A DNA stretch of 64,000 nucleotides from Leeuwenhoekiella palythoae (GCF_900130045.1 NZ_FQXT01000006.1:65488-129487), one strand, 5' to 3'; numbered from the stretch's first letter, positions 34,388-44,100 are shown. Numbers and translations: made by a program. Notes: a model not told the origin generated them from the sequence alone.

Positions 34388-37303
34388 ATGCTAAGAGATC
34401 GTTTTATACTGGGAGTAGTCCTTTTACTTACAATATCCTGTTTTTCACAAACTAGAAATCCGCTTATCGCTAAAGACTTAACAGAGCAGCAAGCTTGGGT
34501 TGATAGTATTTACGACGGGATGACGTTGAAGGAAAAAATAGGGCAGCTTTTTATGGTTGATGTTTTTTCTAGAGATCCCAAATCGGTAACCGATGCGGTA
34601 AAAACACTGATCAAGAAACATCACATAGGCGGACTCATTTTTTCAAAGGGTGGCCCGGTTCGGCAAGCCAAACTTACTAATGAATACCAAGCCTTGAGCA
34701 AAGTGCCGTTAATGGTTGCTATGGATGCCGAGTGGGGATTAGCGATGCGCTTAGATTCTACTTACGCGTTTCCTTGGAATATGACCTTGGGAGCGATCAA
34801 AGATGATAAGCTTGTTGAACAGGTAGGAAGACAAATAGGCTTGCACAGTAAGCGTATGGGAGTTCACATCAATTTTGCTCCGGATGTGGACATCAATGTA
34901 AATCCTGAAAATCCTATTATTGGGAATCGTTCTTTTGGTGAAGATCGGGATAATGTAACAGATAAAAGTGTCGCCTTTCTTCGGGGGATGCAGGGAGTTG
35001 GAGTTTTAGGAAGCGCAAAACATTTTCCCGGGCACGGAGATACCAATCAGGATTCGCATAAAACCTTGCCAACAATTCCTTTTTCGCGCAAGCGTTTAGA
35101 TTCCATTGAAATGTACCCGTATAAAAAGGTGATTGACGCTGGGATCGCAAGTATTATGGTTGCGCATCTTAATGTTCCTGCTTTAGACAACCGAGCTGGA
35201 TATCCCACATCGTTATCCAGCAAGGTAGTGACTGGTATTCTTAAAGACAGCTTGGGCTATCAAGGTCTCATTTTTACCGATGCCCTTAATATGAAAGGTG
35301 CTTCTAATTATGACGAGCCGGGAGAAATTGATTTAGCTGCTTTTAATGCAGGGAACGATATCTTGCTGATGAGCGAGAATGTGGCCAAAGCTATTGCCAA
35401 AATCGAGGAAGCCTATACTAAGGGTACGATTACAGAAAAACGCTTAGCACGTTCTGTAAAGAAAATACTATTTGCCAAGTTTAAAGTGGGGCTCAATAAC
35501 TATGAGCCTATTGCGATGCAAAACCTGTATCAGGATTTGAATAGTCCTGAGGACGAAGTAGTGTATCGCAAAGCTATGGCTAATGCGCTGACGGTCCTGA
35601 AAAATAATCAGGCCATTCTACCGGTCAAGAATATTGAAGATAAAAAAATCGCTTATGTAGAGCTGGGCGATGATAGTGGCGCTCCGTTTTATATTGCGCT
35701 TCAGAAATATGCTAAGGTGACAAAAATTGAAGGAGCTTCGGCATCTGACTATGTCACCAAGTTAACAGATTTTAATTATGTGATTATCGGTTTTCACCGA
35801 TCTAATGACAACCCTTGGAAATCTTATAAGTTCACAGCAAGAGAAGTGGGTATTATTGAGGCTATTGCTGCCGCAAAACCAACGGTTTTGGATGTATTTG
35901 TTAGACCTTATGCGTTGTTTGATCTAAAAAACACAACCAATCTAGAAGGGGTGGTTATGTCGTATCAAAATAGTACGATAGCACAAGATTTGAGTGCGCA
36001 GCTTATTTTTGGAGCGATCGAAGCTAAAGGAAAATTGCCGGTTTCTGTGGGGACTGATTTTAAGATCAACACCAGTTACGAGACTGGAACATTACGCCGC
36101 TTAAAATACGGTATTCCGGAAGAAGAGGGAATGGACTCTCAAAAGCTCAATAGTATTGAAGGTTTGATGAAAGAAGGCCTTACCGATGTGATGTTTCCGG
36201 GAGCTCAGGTCTTGGTCGCGCGTCATGGAAAGGTGATTTATGAGAAAGCTTTTGGGTATCATACCTATACAAAGAAGCAACCCGTGCAACTTGACGATGT
36301 GTATGATTTGGCCTCAATGACCAAAATTCTGGCTACTTTACCATTGCTGATGAAGCGCTATGATGAAGGTAAATTGACCTTAGAGGACAAGCTGGGGACG
36401 CTTTTGCCTGTTTTACAAGGAACCAACAAACAAAGCATTACCGTTAAAGAAGTGTTGTCGCATTACGGCAGACTCAAACCGTGGATCCCTTTTTATAGAG
36501 CCACTTTTGATGATTCAGGGGCTTTATCTAAAGCGTACTACCGCACAAGACCAGAAGAAAATTTTGATCTTAAAGTAGCCGAAGATCTCTACCTACGAAA
36601 TGATTATCCTGATACGATCGTAAAAATTATTGCAGACTCAGACCTTTTGAGTCGCCGTGTCTATAAATACAGCGATCTGTCTTATTTTTTATTTAAAAAG
36701 TATTTAGAAGACTCCGAAGGAGATGACCTTAACGGACTCACGCAAAAGTATTACTACCGTTCTTTGGGAGCCAATAAAATGGGGTATAAACCATTAGATC
36801 GTTTAGCAAAAAAGGACATTGTACCTAGTGAGAATGATAACTACTGGCGTATGCAGCAAGTGCAGGGCTATGTACACGATATGGGCGCCGCTATGGAAGA
36901 TAACATTGGTGGCCACGCCGGTCTTTTCAGCAATGCCAATGACGTGGCCAAAATGATGCAGATGTACCTGCAAAATGGCTATTACGGAGGTAAACGCTAT
37001 TTTTCTAAAGAAACGATGGATGCGTTCAATACTTGTTATTATTGTAGTAATGGTGTGCGCAGAGGTGTAGGTTTTGATAAGCCTCAGCTGGGAACCGCCG
37101 GCCCTACTTGTGGTTGTGTAAGCGACAACAGTTTTGGACATTCTGGATTTACAGGAACTTTGACTTGGGCAGATCCTAAAACCGAAATCATCTATGTTTT
37201 TCTTTCTAACAGAACCTTTCCTACCGCAGATAATCGCAAATTGATCTCGTCTAGTTTGCGCACACGCATTCAAGAAGTCATTGAGAATGCGGTAATTCCA
37301 TAG
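34388..37303 (+). CDS. GH3 beta-N-acetylhexosaminidase fused to a serine beta-lactamase-like domain
   Basis: The 971-residue protein has a signal peptide ending at CFSQ (residues 1-21). The GH3 domain lies at about 35-365. KHFPGHGDTNQDSH holds the Asp222/His224 dyad that is special to NagZ-type enzymes, and LIFTDALNMKGA gives the nucleophile Asp298. A GH3 C-terminal-like linker covers 390-560. A class C beta-lactamase domain follows at 580-970, with Ser643-x-x-Lys646 in LASMTK, YSD at 761-763 and FGHSGFTG. This fits a periplasmic enzyme that removes GlcNAc from cell-wall fragments and also has an esterase or DD-peptidase-like half. The C-terminus is complete. Confidence 0.93.
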   Translation: MLRDRFILGVVLLLTISCFSQTRNPLIAKDLTEQQAWVDSIYDGMTLKEKIGQLFMVDVFSRDPKSVTDAVKTLIKKHHIGGLIFSKGGPVRQAKLTNEYQALSKVPLMVAMDAEWGLAMRLDSTYAFPWNMTLGAIKDDKLVEQVGRQIGLHSKRMGVHINFAPDVDINVNPENPIIGNRSFGEDRDNVTDKSVAFLRGMQGVGVLGSAKHFPGHGDTNQDSHKTLPTIPFSRKRLDSIEMYPYKKVIDAGIASIMVAHLNVPALDNRAGYPTSLSSKVVTGILKDSLGYQGLIFTDALNMKGASNYDEPGEIDLAAFNAGNDILLMSENVAKAIAKIEEAYTKGTITEKRLARSVKKILFAKFKVGLNNYEPIAMQNLYQDLNSPEDEVVYRKAMANALTVLKNNQAILPVKNIEDKKIAYVELGDDSGAPFYIALQKYAKVTKIEGASASDYVTKLTDFNYVIIGFHRSNDNPWKSYKFTAREVGIIEAIAAAKPTVLDVFVRPYALFDLKNTTNLEGVVMSYQNSTIAQDLSAQLIFGAIEAKGKLPVSVGTDFKINTSYETGTLRRLKYGIPEEEGMDSQKLNSIEGLMKEGLTDVMFPGAQVLVARHGKVIYEKAFGYHTYTKKQPVQLDDVYDLASMTKILATLPLLMKRYDEGKLTLEDKLGTLLPVLQGTNKQSITVKEVLSHYGRLKPWIPFYRATFDDSGALSKAYYRTRPEENFDLKVAEDLYLRNDYPDTIVKIIADSDLLSRRVYKYSDLSYFLFKKYLEDSEGDDLNGLTQKYYYRSLGANKMGYKPLDRLAKKDIVPSENDNYWRMQQVQGYVHDMGAAMEDNIGGHAGLFSNANDVAKMMQMYLQNGYYGGKRYFSKETMDAFNTCYYCSNGVRRGVGFDKPQLGTAGPTCGCVSDNSFGHSGFTGTLTWADPKTEIIYVFLSNRTFPTADNRKLISSSLRTRIQEVIENAVIP

Positions 37304-37375
37304 CCCTGGTTTTCAGATTAAGATTACCTACTTTTTCTAGTACTTAATGGCTGAATAAATTGGTATTTTTACGTC

Positions 37376-38527
37376 ATGAAAATAGCTATAGTTTGTTATC
37401 CTACTTTTGGAGGAAGCGGCGTTGTCGCTACCGAATTAGGAATTGCGCTCTCTAAGCGTGGTCACGAGGTGCATTTTATCACCTATAAGCAACCGGTTCG
37501 CCTTGATTTACTTAACGAAAAGATCTTCTTTCATGAAGTAAATGTCCCGGAATATCCCTTATTCCATTTTCAGCCTTATGAGTTGGCGCTATCCAGTAAA
37601 TTAGTCACTATTATCAAGGCCTACCATATAGATGTACTGCACGTGCATTACGCCATACCGCACGCTTATGCCGGGTATATGGCTAAAAAAATGCTTCAAC
37701 AGGAAGGTATTACGATCCCAATGGTAACTACACTCCACGGAACGGATATCACTTTAGTAGGAAATCATCCGTTTTACAAGCCTGCGGTAACTTTTAGTAT
37801 TAATAAAAGCGATGTAGTGACTTCGGTTTCTCAAAGCTTAAAAGATGATACGAATCGGCTATTTGATATCAAACGTAAGATTAAGGTGATTCCTAATTTT
37901 ATTGATTTAAGTACGGTTAAAAATACATTTACAGATTGCCAACGTGGCTTGATGGCCAGTGAAAATGAGCGCATCATCACCCATATTAGCAATATGCGGG
38001 AGGTAAAATGTATACCTGATGTGATCAAGACGTTTTACCACATTCAAAAGGAAATTCCATCTAAACTTATTATGGTAGGAGAGGGGCCGGAACGCGCTCC
38101 CGCAGAAACTTTAGCCGAAGAATTGGGCATCGCTACAAAGGTGATCTTTTTGGGCAATAGTAATGAGATCGATAAAGTATTGTGCTTCTCAGATCTATTT
38201 TTACTTCCTTCTAAAGCCGAAAGCTTCGGTCTGGCCGCATTAGAAGCCATGGCTCACGGAGTTCCGGTAATTTCATCAAATGCCGGCGGACTTTCAGAAG
38301 TAAATATCAATGGAGTTTCCGGCTTTATGAGTGCTGTAGGAGCTGTTGAAGAAATGGCTCAGAATGCTTTACGTATTTTGAGTGCTGATGCAGACTTAGC
38401 ACGTTTTAAGCAACAAGCACGGGAACAGGCAGCGAATTTCGCGATCGAAAAAATCGTGCCGATGTATGAGGAAGTCTACGAGAAAGCCATTCAAAAAAAT
38501 GAGCCGAAGAAAACTTCGGTTTCCTAA
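37376..38527 (+). CDS. bshA: N-acetyl-alpha-D-glucosaminyl L-malate synthase (bacillithiol synthesis)
   Basis: The 383-residue GT4 glycosyltransferase joins GlcNAc from UDP-GlcNAc to L-malate, the first step of bacillithiol, a low-molecular-weight thiol that replaces glutathione. The start MKIAIVCYPTFGGSGVVATELG and HFITYKQPVRLD are close to known BshA proteins and differ from general GT4 enzymes. HVHYAIPHAYAGYMAKKM and the donor-site PSKAESFGLAALEAMAHGVP are also present. bshB and bshC are not in the window. The ATG at 37376 is preceded by a -7-like TATTTTTA (37364-37371). Confidence 0.93.
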   Translation: MKIAIVCYPTFGGSGVVATELGIALSKRGHEVHFITYKQPVRLDLLNEKIFFHEVNVPEYPLFHFQPYELALSSKLVTIIKAYHIDVLHVHYAIPHAYAGYMAKKMLQQEGITIPMVTTLHGTDITLVGNHPFYKPAVTFSINKSDVVTSVSQSLKDDTNRLFDIKRKIKVIPNFIDLSTVKNTFTDCQRGLMASENERIITHISNMREVKCIPDVIKTFYHIQKEIPSKLIMVGEGPERAPAETLAEELGIATKVIFLGNSNEIDKVLCFSDLFLLPSKAESFGLAALEAMAHGVPVISSNAGGLSEVNINGVSGFMSAVGAVEEMAQNALRILSADADLARFKQQAREQAANFAIEKIVPMYEEVYEKAIQKNEPKKTSVS

Positions 38528-38670
38528 TCTAAAGGTGTGTAGCCATAAACTACACGTTAACGCTATCAGTACACTACCTGAAGATAAACTTAAGAGGCAT
38601 AGCTTGGATACAAATTTTTAATTGCGAGTTTTAAGTCTTAGAATATAGAAGTTTTTGACAGTGCCAAAAA

Positions 38671-38702
38671 AAAAATCCCGCTCGATAAAGCGGGATTTTT
38701 TA
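38671..38702. terminator. Bidirectional terminator between bshA and the D-rich barrel gene
   Basis: AAAAATCCCGCT pairs with AGCGGGATTTTT around a six-base loop, between convergent genes. Confidence 0.9.
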
Positions 38703-38721
38703 TTCGGTTCAATATGTTTTA

Positions 38722-39213
38722 TTAGAACTGATAACGTATACCTAATGCAATATCAAAATCAAGATCGTCATTGTCATAATAATCATTTCCGTCACCAAAA
38801 CCTATCTCAGGTCTGAAATCAAGTGATAACACTAACGGAATGTCAAAATCATACTCAATACCTATGTCACCAGCAGCAAATACAAAGGTATCATCGTCAT
38901 AGCGATTGTCGTCATAACCATATGATGCAAGACCACCACCTACACCGGCATACCAGTTAAAACCACCGTCAATATTCCATACCCATTGGTACAAACCGGC
39001 AAGTTTAAACCCATCGTAGTTGTCTCCATCTCTCAACCCAAGGTCAAGCTCTAAACGGTTGTTTCCGCCAAGTGCACGCTGATACGAAATTTCAGCACCA
39101 AAACCGTCACTGTCTCCTAATCTAAGTCCTAACGCGTTAGGAGCAATATCCTGTGCTTGGGCAGAAAATGAAAATCCTGCGATAACTACAAAAGCTATAA
39201 GTAATTTTTTCAT
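38722..39213 (-). CDS. Small Asp-rich outer-membrane beta-barrel protein
   Basis: The 163-residue protein has a signal peptide (MKKLLIAFVVIAGFSFSAQAQ). The mature part shows eight or so alternating strands, rich in Gly, Tyr and Asp, and ends DFDIALGIRYQF with a terminal Phe, a barrel-assembly signal. Clusters of Asp and Tyr (YGYDDNRYDDDTF, GDGNDYYDNDDLDFD) would lie in the outer or periplasmic loops and may bind cations. Function is unknown. It has a perfect -7 box upstream and shares a terminator with bshA. Confidence 0.8.
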   Translation of the reverse strand: MKKLLIAFVVIAGFSFSAQAQDIAPNALGLRLGDSDGFGAEISYQRALGGNNRLELDLGLRDGDNYDGFKLAGLYQWVWNIDGGFNWYAGVGGGLASYGYDDNRYDDDTFVFAAGDIGIEYDFDIPLVLSLDFRPEIGFGDGNDYYDNDDLDFDIALGIRYQF

Positions 39214-39240
39214 AAGTGTTTTTTTTAAATGTTAGTACTG

Positions 39241-39248
39241 CAAATGTA
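39241..39248 (-). promoter_or_regulatory. -7 promoter box for the D-rich barrel gene
   Basis: TACATTTG on the minus strand, a perfect TAnnTTTG match, 27 bases before the start codon. It is the same octamer as in front of the OmpA lipoprotein gene. Confidence 0.55.
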
Positions 39249-39352
39249 ATCTTGAATAGCATCAGTGTTTACAGGGGTTGCGCCAATATTTTGTTAAGCT
39301 TGTCTAAGGTTTTGTTAACGATAAAGACCGGTAATAGTTGTACCTTTAGCCT

Positions 39353-42280
39353 ATGATTACACATCTCACAGAAGCGCTAACTGAACTTAAAGAATCCCTT
39401 GACGGCGATTTATTTTTTGATGATTTGCATAAAACCTTGTATGCGACTGATGCATCAGTTTATCGTCAAATTCCCGCTGGTGTTGCGTTTCCTAAAAGTG
39501 AGCAGGATATACAGCAGCTTATTCTTTTTGCTGAAAAAAATAAGATTGGTCTTATTCCGCGTACGGCCGGGACTTCTCTTGCAGGACAGTGCGTGGGTGA
39601 TGGTCTTGTGGTAGATGTGTCTAAATATTTTACTGAAATAATTTGGTTAGACGTTCAGAATAAAACGGTTACCGTTCAACCGGGTGTGATACGCGATGAG
39701 TTGAATCGCTATCTTGAACCACACGGTTTATTTTTTGCACCGAATACTTCAACCTCAAACCGTTGTATGATCGGTGGAATGGTGGGTAATAATTCTTCAG
39801 GAACTACTTCTATTCAATATGGCGTAACACGCGATAAGGTGTTGCAATTGAAAACCATTTTAAGTGATGCCAGTACCGTACGTTTCCAAGAAATTTCAGC
39901 AAAAGCATTCCATAAGAAACGCAAGCTGAATACGCTTGAAGGAAAGCTGTATAGCCGAATCTACAACCAACTCAACAATGCAAAAGCGCAAGAGGAAATT
40001 CGATCTAAATTTCCCAAACCTGAAATCCATCGCAGAAATACAGGTTACGCTTTGGATGCTTTGCTTGATAATTCGGTTTTCAATAAAGAAAGCGAGCAGC
40101 TGTTTAATATGTGCAAGTTGCTTTCGGGAAGTGAAGGGACGCTCGCATTTACCACAGAAATTACGTTGCAATTAGACGAACTTCCTCCAAAACACGGAGT
40201 GATGGTCGCGGCGCATTTTGAAAGTATTACGGCCTGCCTAGAAGCTGTAGTGCCCGCGATGCAACATAAGCTGTATGCGTGCGAGATGATGGATAAGGTA
40301 ATTCTTGATTGTACTCTTAATAATCGGGAGCAGCAAAAAAACCGCTTTTTTATTGAAGGCGATCCTGCTGCGATCTTAATGCTAGAAGTGCGTGCAAATA
40401 CGCTAGACGATGCGCGCAAACAAGCTTTGGAATTAATTGCAACCATTGACAATTCTGGTTTGAGCTATGCTTATCCTACCCTTGAAGGTTCGCAAATAAA
40501 TCAAGCTTTGGAATTGCGAAAAGCGGGTTTAGGTTTATTAGGAAACATTGTAGGCGACCGTAAGGCGGTAGCCTGTATTGAAGATACCGCCGTGGCATTA
40601 GAAGATCTTGCGCCTTACATTAATGAGTTTAGCGCGCTGATGGCCGACTTTAAACAGGATGCGGTGTATTATGCGCATGCAGGTGCCGGAGAGCTGCATT
40701 TGCGACCTATTCTTGATTTAAAGAAAGCAGATGATGTGGAGCTTTTTAGAAAGATTACCACCGCAGTAGCAAACTTGGTTAAAAAATATCAAGGTTCGAT
40801 GAGCGGCGAACACGGCGACGGACTCGTGCGTGGGGAGTTTGTAGAACTGATGATTGGCAGTGCCAATTATGAGCGTTTAAAGCAGATAAAGACACTCTTT
40901 GATCCACATAATATTTTTAATCCCGGAAAGCTGGTGAATGCTAATCCGATGGACGAGAACCTGCGCTACACTCCAGATCGAGAAGAACCGGAAATAGATA
41001 CGCTGTTTAACTTTGACGATAGCCAAGGAATTTTACGCGCAGCAGAACAATGCAACGGTACGGGCGATTGTAGAAAACTACCGGCTGCCGGCGGCACGAT
41101 GTGTCCCAGTTATCGCGCTACACGCGATGAAAAAGATTCCACGCGTGGAAGAGCAAATGCCTTACGCGAATTCTTAACCAAATCTGAACGTAAAAACAGT
41201 TTTAACCATAAAGAGTTAAAAGAGGTTTTTGACCTGTGCCTAAGCTGTAAAGCTTGTGCGAGTGAGTGCCCCAGTAATGTGGATGTCGCAGCCTTAAAAG
41301 CCGAATTTGAATATCAATATAAAAAAGAGAACGGGAGTTCGCTACGCACACGAGCGTTTGCATTTAATGCTTATTTAAATAAAGTAGGAGCAGTGCTTCC
41401 GGGGGTTACTAACCGCTTATACAAAGCTAAATTGAGTGGAAGATTTATCAGGAAAACACTCGAAGTTGCTCCAGAGCGCAGCCTTCCGCCGGTATCTAAA
41501 CGAACCCTGAGAGCGCGTTTTAAAAAATTGAAAGCTTTCAACCCTAAACAATCGATCAAGACAGTCTATTTATTTGCCGATGAGTTTACCAATTATCTGG
41601 ATGCTCAAATTGGTGAAGACGCCGTGATCTTATTACAGCGACTCAATTATGAAGTGCGTATAGTGGCGCACGCCGAGAGCGGCCGTTCTTTTATTTCTAA
41701 AGGTTTTTTGAAGGAAGCGCGCAAAGCTGCTCAAAAAAACATCACTATTTTTAAAGATCTTATTGATGAGGAGCATCCTTTAATCGGAATTGAACCCTCA
41801 GCGATTTTAGGCTTTCGGGATGAATATTTGCGTTTGGCAAAAGACGTTGAGGAGGCAAAAGCTTTAGCTAAAAACACCTTTACTATTGAAGAATTTTTAA
41901 GTGCGGAAATCAAAGCAGAACGCATTAAAGCGACTTCCTTTACCACCGAAGCCAAAAAACTGAAGATTCACGGGCATTGCCATCAAAAGTCCTTAAGCGG
42001 AATAGAACACACCTTTTCCGTTTTAAACCTTCCGGTAAATTATACGCCTACGATCATTCCGTCTGGTTGTTGCGGAATGGCAGGATCATTTGGATATGAA
42101 AAGGAACATTATGCGTTGAGTATGCAAATAGGAGAGCAAACCTTGTTTCCTGCGGTACGCAAGGCTTCAGAAGATACGCTCATCGCCGCGCCCGGTACGA
42201 GCTGTAGGCATCAAATAAAAGACGGGACACAGCGCCAAGCACAGCATCCCGTTACTATTTTAAAAAATGCATTGGTTTAG
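39353..42280 (+). CDS. FAD-linked oxidase fused to Fe-S subunit (D-lactate/2-hydroxyacid dehydrogenase type)
   Basis: The 975-residue protein joins a GlcD-like half to a GlcF-like half. The first has an FAD-binding domain (about 35-230; PRTAGTSLAGQCVG and GGMVGNNSSGTTSIQYG) and an FAD-oxidase C-terminal domain (ending FDPHNIFNPGKLV). The second begins near 565 with a ferredoxin-type pair: CNGTGDCRKLP...MCPSYRATRDE and CLSCKACASECP. It ends in CCG-type motifs HGHCHQKSL and PSGCCGMAGSFGYE. Such fused enzymes oxidise D-lactate or other 2-hydroxy acids and pass electrons to quinone or cytochrome c. The exact substrate is not clear. It overlaps the convergent epimerase gene by four bases. Confidence 0.92.
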   Translation: MITHLTEALTELKESLDGDLFFDDLHKTLYATDASVYRQIPAGVAFPKSEQDIQQLILFAEKNKIGLIPRTAGTSLAGQCVGDGLVVDVSKYFTEIIWLDVQNKTVTVQPGVIRDELNRYLEPHGLFFAPNTSTSNRCMIGGMVGNNSSGTTSIQYGVTRDKVLQLKTILSDASTVRFQEISAKAFHKKRKLNTLEGKLYSRIYNQLNNAKAQEEIRSKFPKPEIHRRNTGYALDALLDNSVFNKESEQLFNMCKLLSGSEGTLAFTTEITLQLDELPPKHGVMVAAHFESITACLEAVVPAMQHKLYACEMMDKVILDCTLNNREQQKNRFFIEGDPAAILMLEVRANTLDDARKQALELIATIDNSGLSYAYPTLEGSQINQALELRKAGLGLLGNIVGDRKAVACIEDTAVALEDLAPYINEFSALMADFKQDAVYYAHAGAGELHLRPILDLKKADDVELFRKITTAVANLVKKYQGSMSGEHGDGLVRGEFVELMIGSANYERLKQIKTLFDPHNIFNPGKLVNANPMDENLRYTPDREEPEIDTLFNFDDSQGILRAAEQCNGTGDCRKLPAAGGTMCPSYRATRDEKDSTRGRANALREFLTKSERKNSFNHKELKEVFDLCLSCKACASECPSNVDVAALKAEFEYQYKKENGSSLRTRAFAFNAYLNKVGAVLPGVTNRLYKAKLSGRFIRKTLEVAPERSLPPVSKRTLRARFKKLKAFNPKQSIKTVYLFADEFTNYLDAQIGEDAVILLQRLNYEVRIVAHAESGRSFISKGFLKEARKAAQKNITIFKDLIDEEHPLIGIEPSAILGFRDEYLRLAKDVEEAKALAKNTFTIEEFLSAEIKAERIKATSFTTEAKKLKIHGHCHQKSLSGIEHTFSVLNLPVNYTPTIIPSGCCGMAGSFGYEKEHYALSMQIGEQTLFPAVRKASEDTLIAAPGTSCRHQIKDGTQRQAQHPVTILKNALV

Positions 42281-43050
42281 ATTTCTAATAAAACAGAAAA
42301 AGTTACTCCTTCTTCTGGTAAGGTTTGAAAGCCTTCATTCAGGTTTTCTTGTGCTACTGCGTATGGATAGAAGCTTACCGGTTCTACACAAACCATATTA
42401 GTGACTTCGGTCCACAGCATAAAATTGCCAAAACCTTCAGACTTAAGTGTGATCGATTTTTCGTCGTTGAGCGTAATTTCAGTACAGTCGGGCACTTGAA
42501 AGGCTCGGCTTCCTACCGCCATAATTTCGGCTAAGGAAATCTCTTTGTTAGGATGGGTTACCGTAGGTTTTTCGGTACGCAATTTAAAGGCAGGATGATA
42601 CCCCAGCATGAAAGGCATTTCCGGTTCTCCACTAATGACGAAATCAATTGTAAGCCCATTTTCACTAAGACTGAATTGCTTTTTAAACACAAAATCATAC
42701 GGCCAGCTCAGCCATTCTTCCGTAGATTTTTTAGGGAATTTCGAATTTTTAATCTTGGTTCCCGCAGTATACTGTTTTTCAAAAACCGCTGTGGTGGTGG
42801 TTGAAGAAGTAAGCGTGTAAGTGAGTTCGCGCAACAATCCGTGTTGATCTAGGATAGCCTCACCTTTGGGCGTTTTTACTTTAAAATTGGCTTCGTCTGT
42901 AGGGCCGATTATAGGAAACATCTCATCGTCAGATTTTCCCCAGCCGGGACTTCCCACTTGGTGAATATACTCATAGTCGTCTTTCTTAAAACTTGAAAGT
43001 TGACCTTTATCAATGCTTACGTTAAGGTTGTTTAGTTGTAGTTGTGTCAT
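42277..43050 (-). CDS. Aldose 1-epimerase family protein
   Basis: The 257-residue protein is a galactose-mutarotase-like beta-sandwich. It has a compact form similar to LacX/YeaD-type members, with HQVGSPGWGKSDDEMFPIIG, an active-site-like FMLGYHPAFKL (His) and MVCVEPVSFYPYA (Glu). It probably speeds interconversion of alpha and beta anomers of a hexose, supporting sugar use. There is no signal peptide, so it is cytoplasmic. The stop codon overlaps the end of the dehydrogenase gene. The unknown gene at 43052-43525 is just upstream on the same strand with one base between. Confidence 0.85.
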   Translation of the reverse strand: MTQLQLNNLNVSIDKGQLSSFKKDDYEYIHQVGSPGWGKSDDEMFPIIGPTDEANFKVKTPKGEAILDQHGLLRELTYTLTSSTTTTAVFEKQYTAGTKIKNSKFPKKSTEEWLSWPYDFVFKKQFSLSENGLTIDFVISGEPEMPFMLGYHPAFKLRTEKPTVTHPNKEISLAEIMAVGSRAFQVPDCTEITLNDEKSITLKSEGFGNFMLWTEVTNMVCVEPVSFYPYAVAQENLNEGFQTLPEEGVTFSVLLEI

Positions 43051-43051
43051 T

Positions 43052-43525
43052 TTAGTTCAGCTTTTCTAAGGCGTTATAATAATCGAGATGTAAATCTTCG
43101 TGTAAGGCTCCGATCTTTTTATGAATGTATTCCAGTTGGCGTAAATACAAATTACGCAACGTATTGTTATTGCGAATCGCAGGGCGTACGGCTTGCATTT
43201 TTTCACAGAAATAAAGCAAAAGTTGTACTTCGGTCTCTTTATTTCCCGAATAACGGATGTACTTCTTGGTCTCGCGCAAAATCTTTCTGATCGACTTTTT
43301 CATCCAGTAATAATTTCGCGTGTTGAGTGCTTCAAACTGCTCATCGATGTTTTCTTTGATAAGCGTAACGTAACCCGGTTCATAATCTGATTCAAAAAGC
43401 AAATAGGTGAGCAGTTCTTTGTTCTCTTTTTTGAATTTTGAGAGCCTTAAACAAATGTTGAGAAGTTCGTCTTCATCTTTGTGTTTGAGTTCTTTTTTTA
43501 ACTGCGTAACCGTAGCTGCTTTCAT
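43052..43525 (-). CDS. Uncharacterised helical protein
   Basis: The 157-residue protein is charged and almost all alpha-helix, with many Lys, Glu and Leu (KKELKHKDEDELLNICLRL). It has no signal peptide or membrane segment. I do not recognise a domain. TYLLFESDYEPGYVTLIKENI and TEVQLLLYFCEKMQ look well packed and coding, and the gene ends one base before the start of the aldose epimerase gene, so the two are probably translated from one mRNA. Similar short helical proteins occur in other flavobacteria, but the function is unknown to me. Confidence 0.7.
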   Translation of the reverse strand: MKAATVTQLKKELKHKDEDELLNICLRLSKFKKENKELLTYLLFESDYEPGYVTLIKENIDEQFEALNTRNYYWMKKSIRKILRETKKYIRYSGNKETEVQLLLYFCEKMQAVRPAIRNNNTLRNLYLRQLEYIHKKIGALHEDLHLDYYNALEKLN

Positions 43526-43658
43526 ATCTGCAAGTTAACCAAAATGCTGTTAAAGCCCGTTAATACTTGGGTTTTAAACGCTAAAATATATCTAAAGTAC
43601 TAGGATGCGGTGCCGTTGATGCCTACTTTTAGACTAAACAAAAAAAAGAAAAATAATT

Positions 43659-44078
43659 ATGAAATTTTCAAGAAAAGCATCAGCAAACTGGAAAGGGCAA
43701 ATCAAAGCAGGAATGGGAACCATTTCTACTGAAAGTAAAGTCCTAGACGCATCAAAATATGGTTTTGCAACTCGTTTTGAAGACGGAAAAGGAACAAACC
43801 CAGAAGAATTGATTGGTGCTGCACACGCAGGTTGCTTTACGATGCAATTGACCGCATTTTTAGGCGAAGAAGGCTACACTGCCGAAGATCTAAAAACGGA
43901 CGCTAACGTAACTTTTGAGGATGGTGCAATCACCAAAATCGACTTGACCTTAGTAGGTAAAGTACCGGAATGTGACGCAGAAACCTTTAAAAAGATCGCA
44001 ACCAAAGCAAAAGAAAATTGCCCGGTCTCAAAATTGTTAAATGCTGAGATCAGTCTTGATGCAAGCTTAGAAGAATAA
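43659..44078 (+). CDS. OsmC-family peroxiredoxin
   Basis: The 139-residue protein matches the OsmC/Ohr superfamily, thiol peroxidases that detoxify organic hydroperoxides. The first active Cys is in GAAHAGCFTMQL near residue 59, and the second in KENCPVSKLLNAEI near residue 125, both in the expected contexts. The N-terminal MKFSRKASANWKG is typical. Bacillithiol is made in this organism and could be a reductant, but that is inference. It is followed by a terminator and stands alone. Confidence 0.93.
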   Translation: MKFSRKASANWKGQIKAGMGTISTESKVLDASKYGFATRFEDGKGTNPEELIGAAHAGCFTMQLTAFLGEEGYTAEDLKTDANVTFEDGAITKIDLTLVGKVPECDAETFKKIATKAKENCPVSKLLNAEISLDASLEE

Positions 44079-44100
44079 CAAAATCTTCAATATAAATTTA

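Noticed and set aside
36803-37273. 156-residue minus-strand frame in the GH3/beta-lactamase gene
   Set aside because: Shadow of the beta-lactamase-like domain, whose motifs are intact on the plus strand.
40045-40452. 135-residue minus-strand frame in the FAD/Fe-S dehydrogenase gene
   Set aside because: Antisense to conserved FAD-oxidase coding, with Ser/Ala-rich low-information content.
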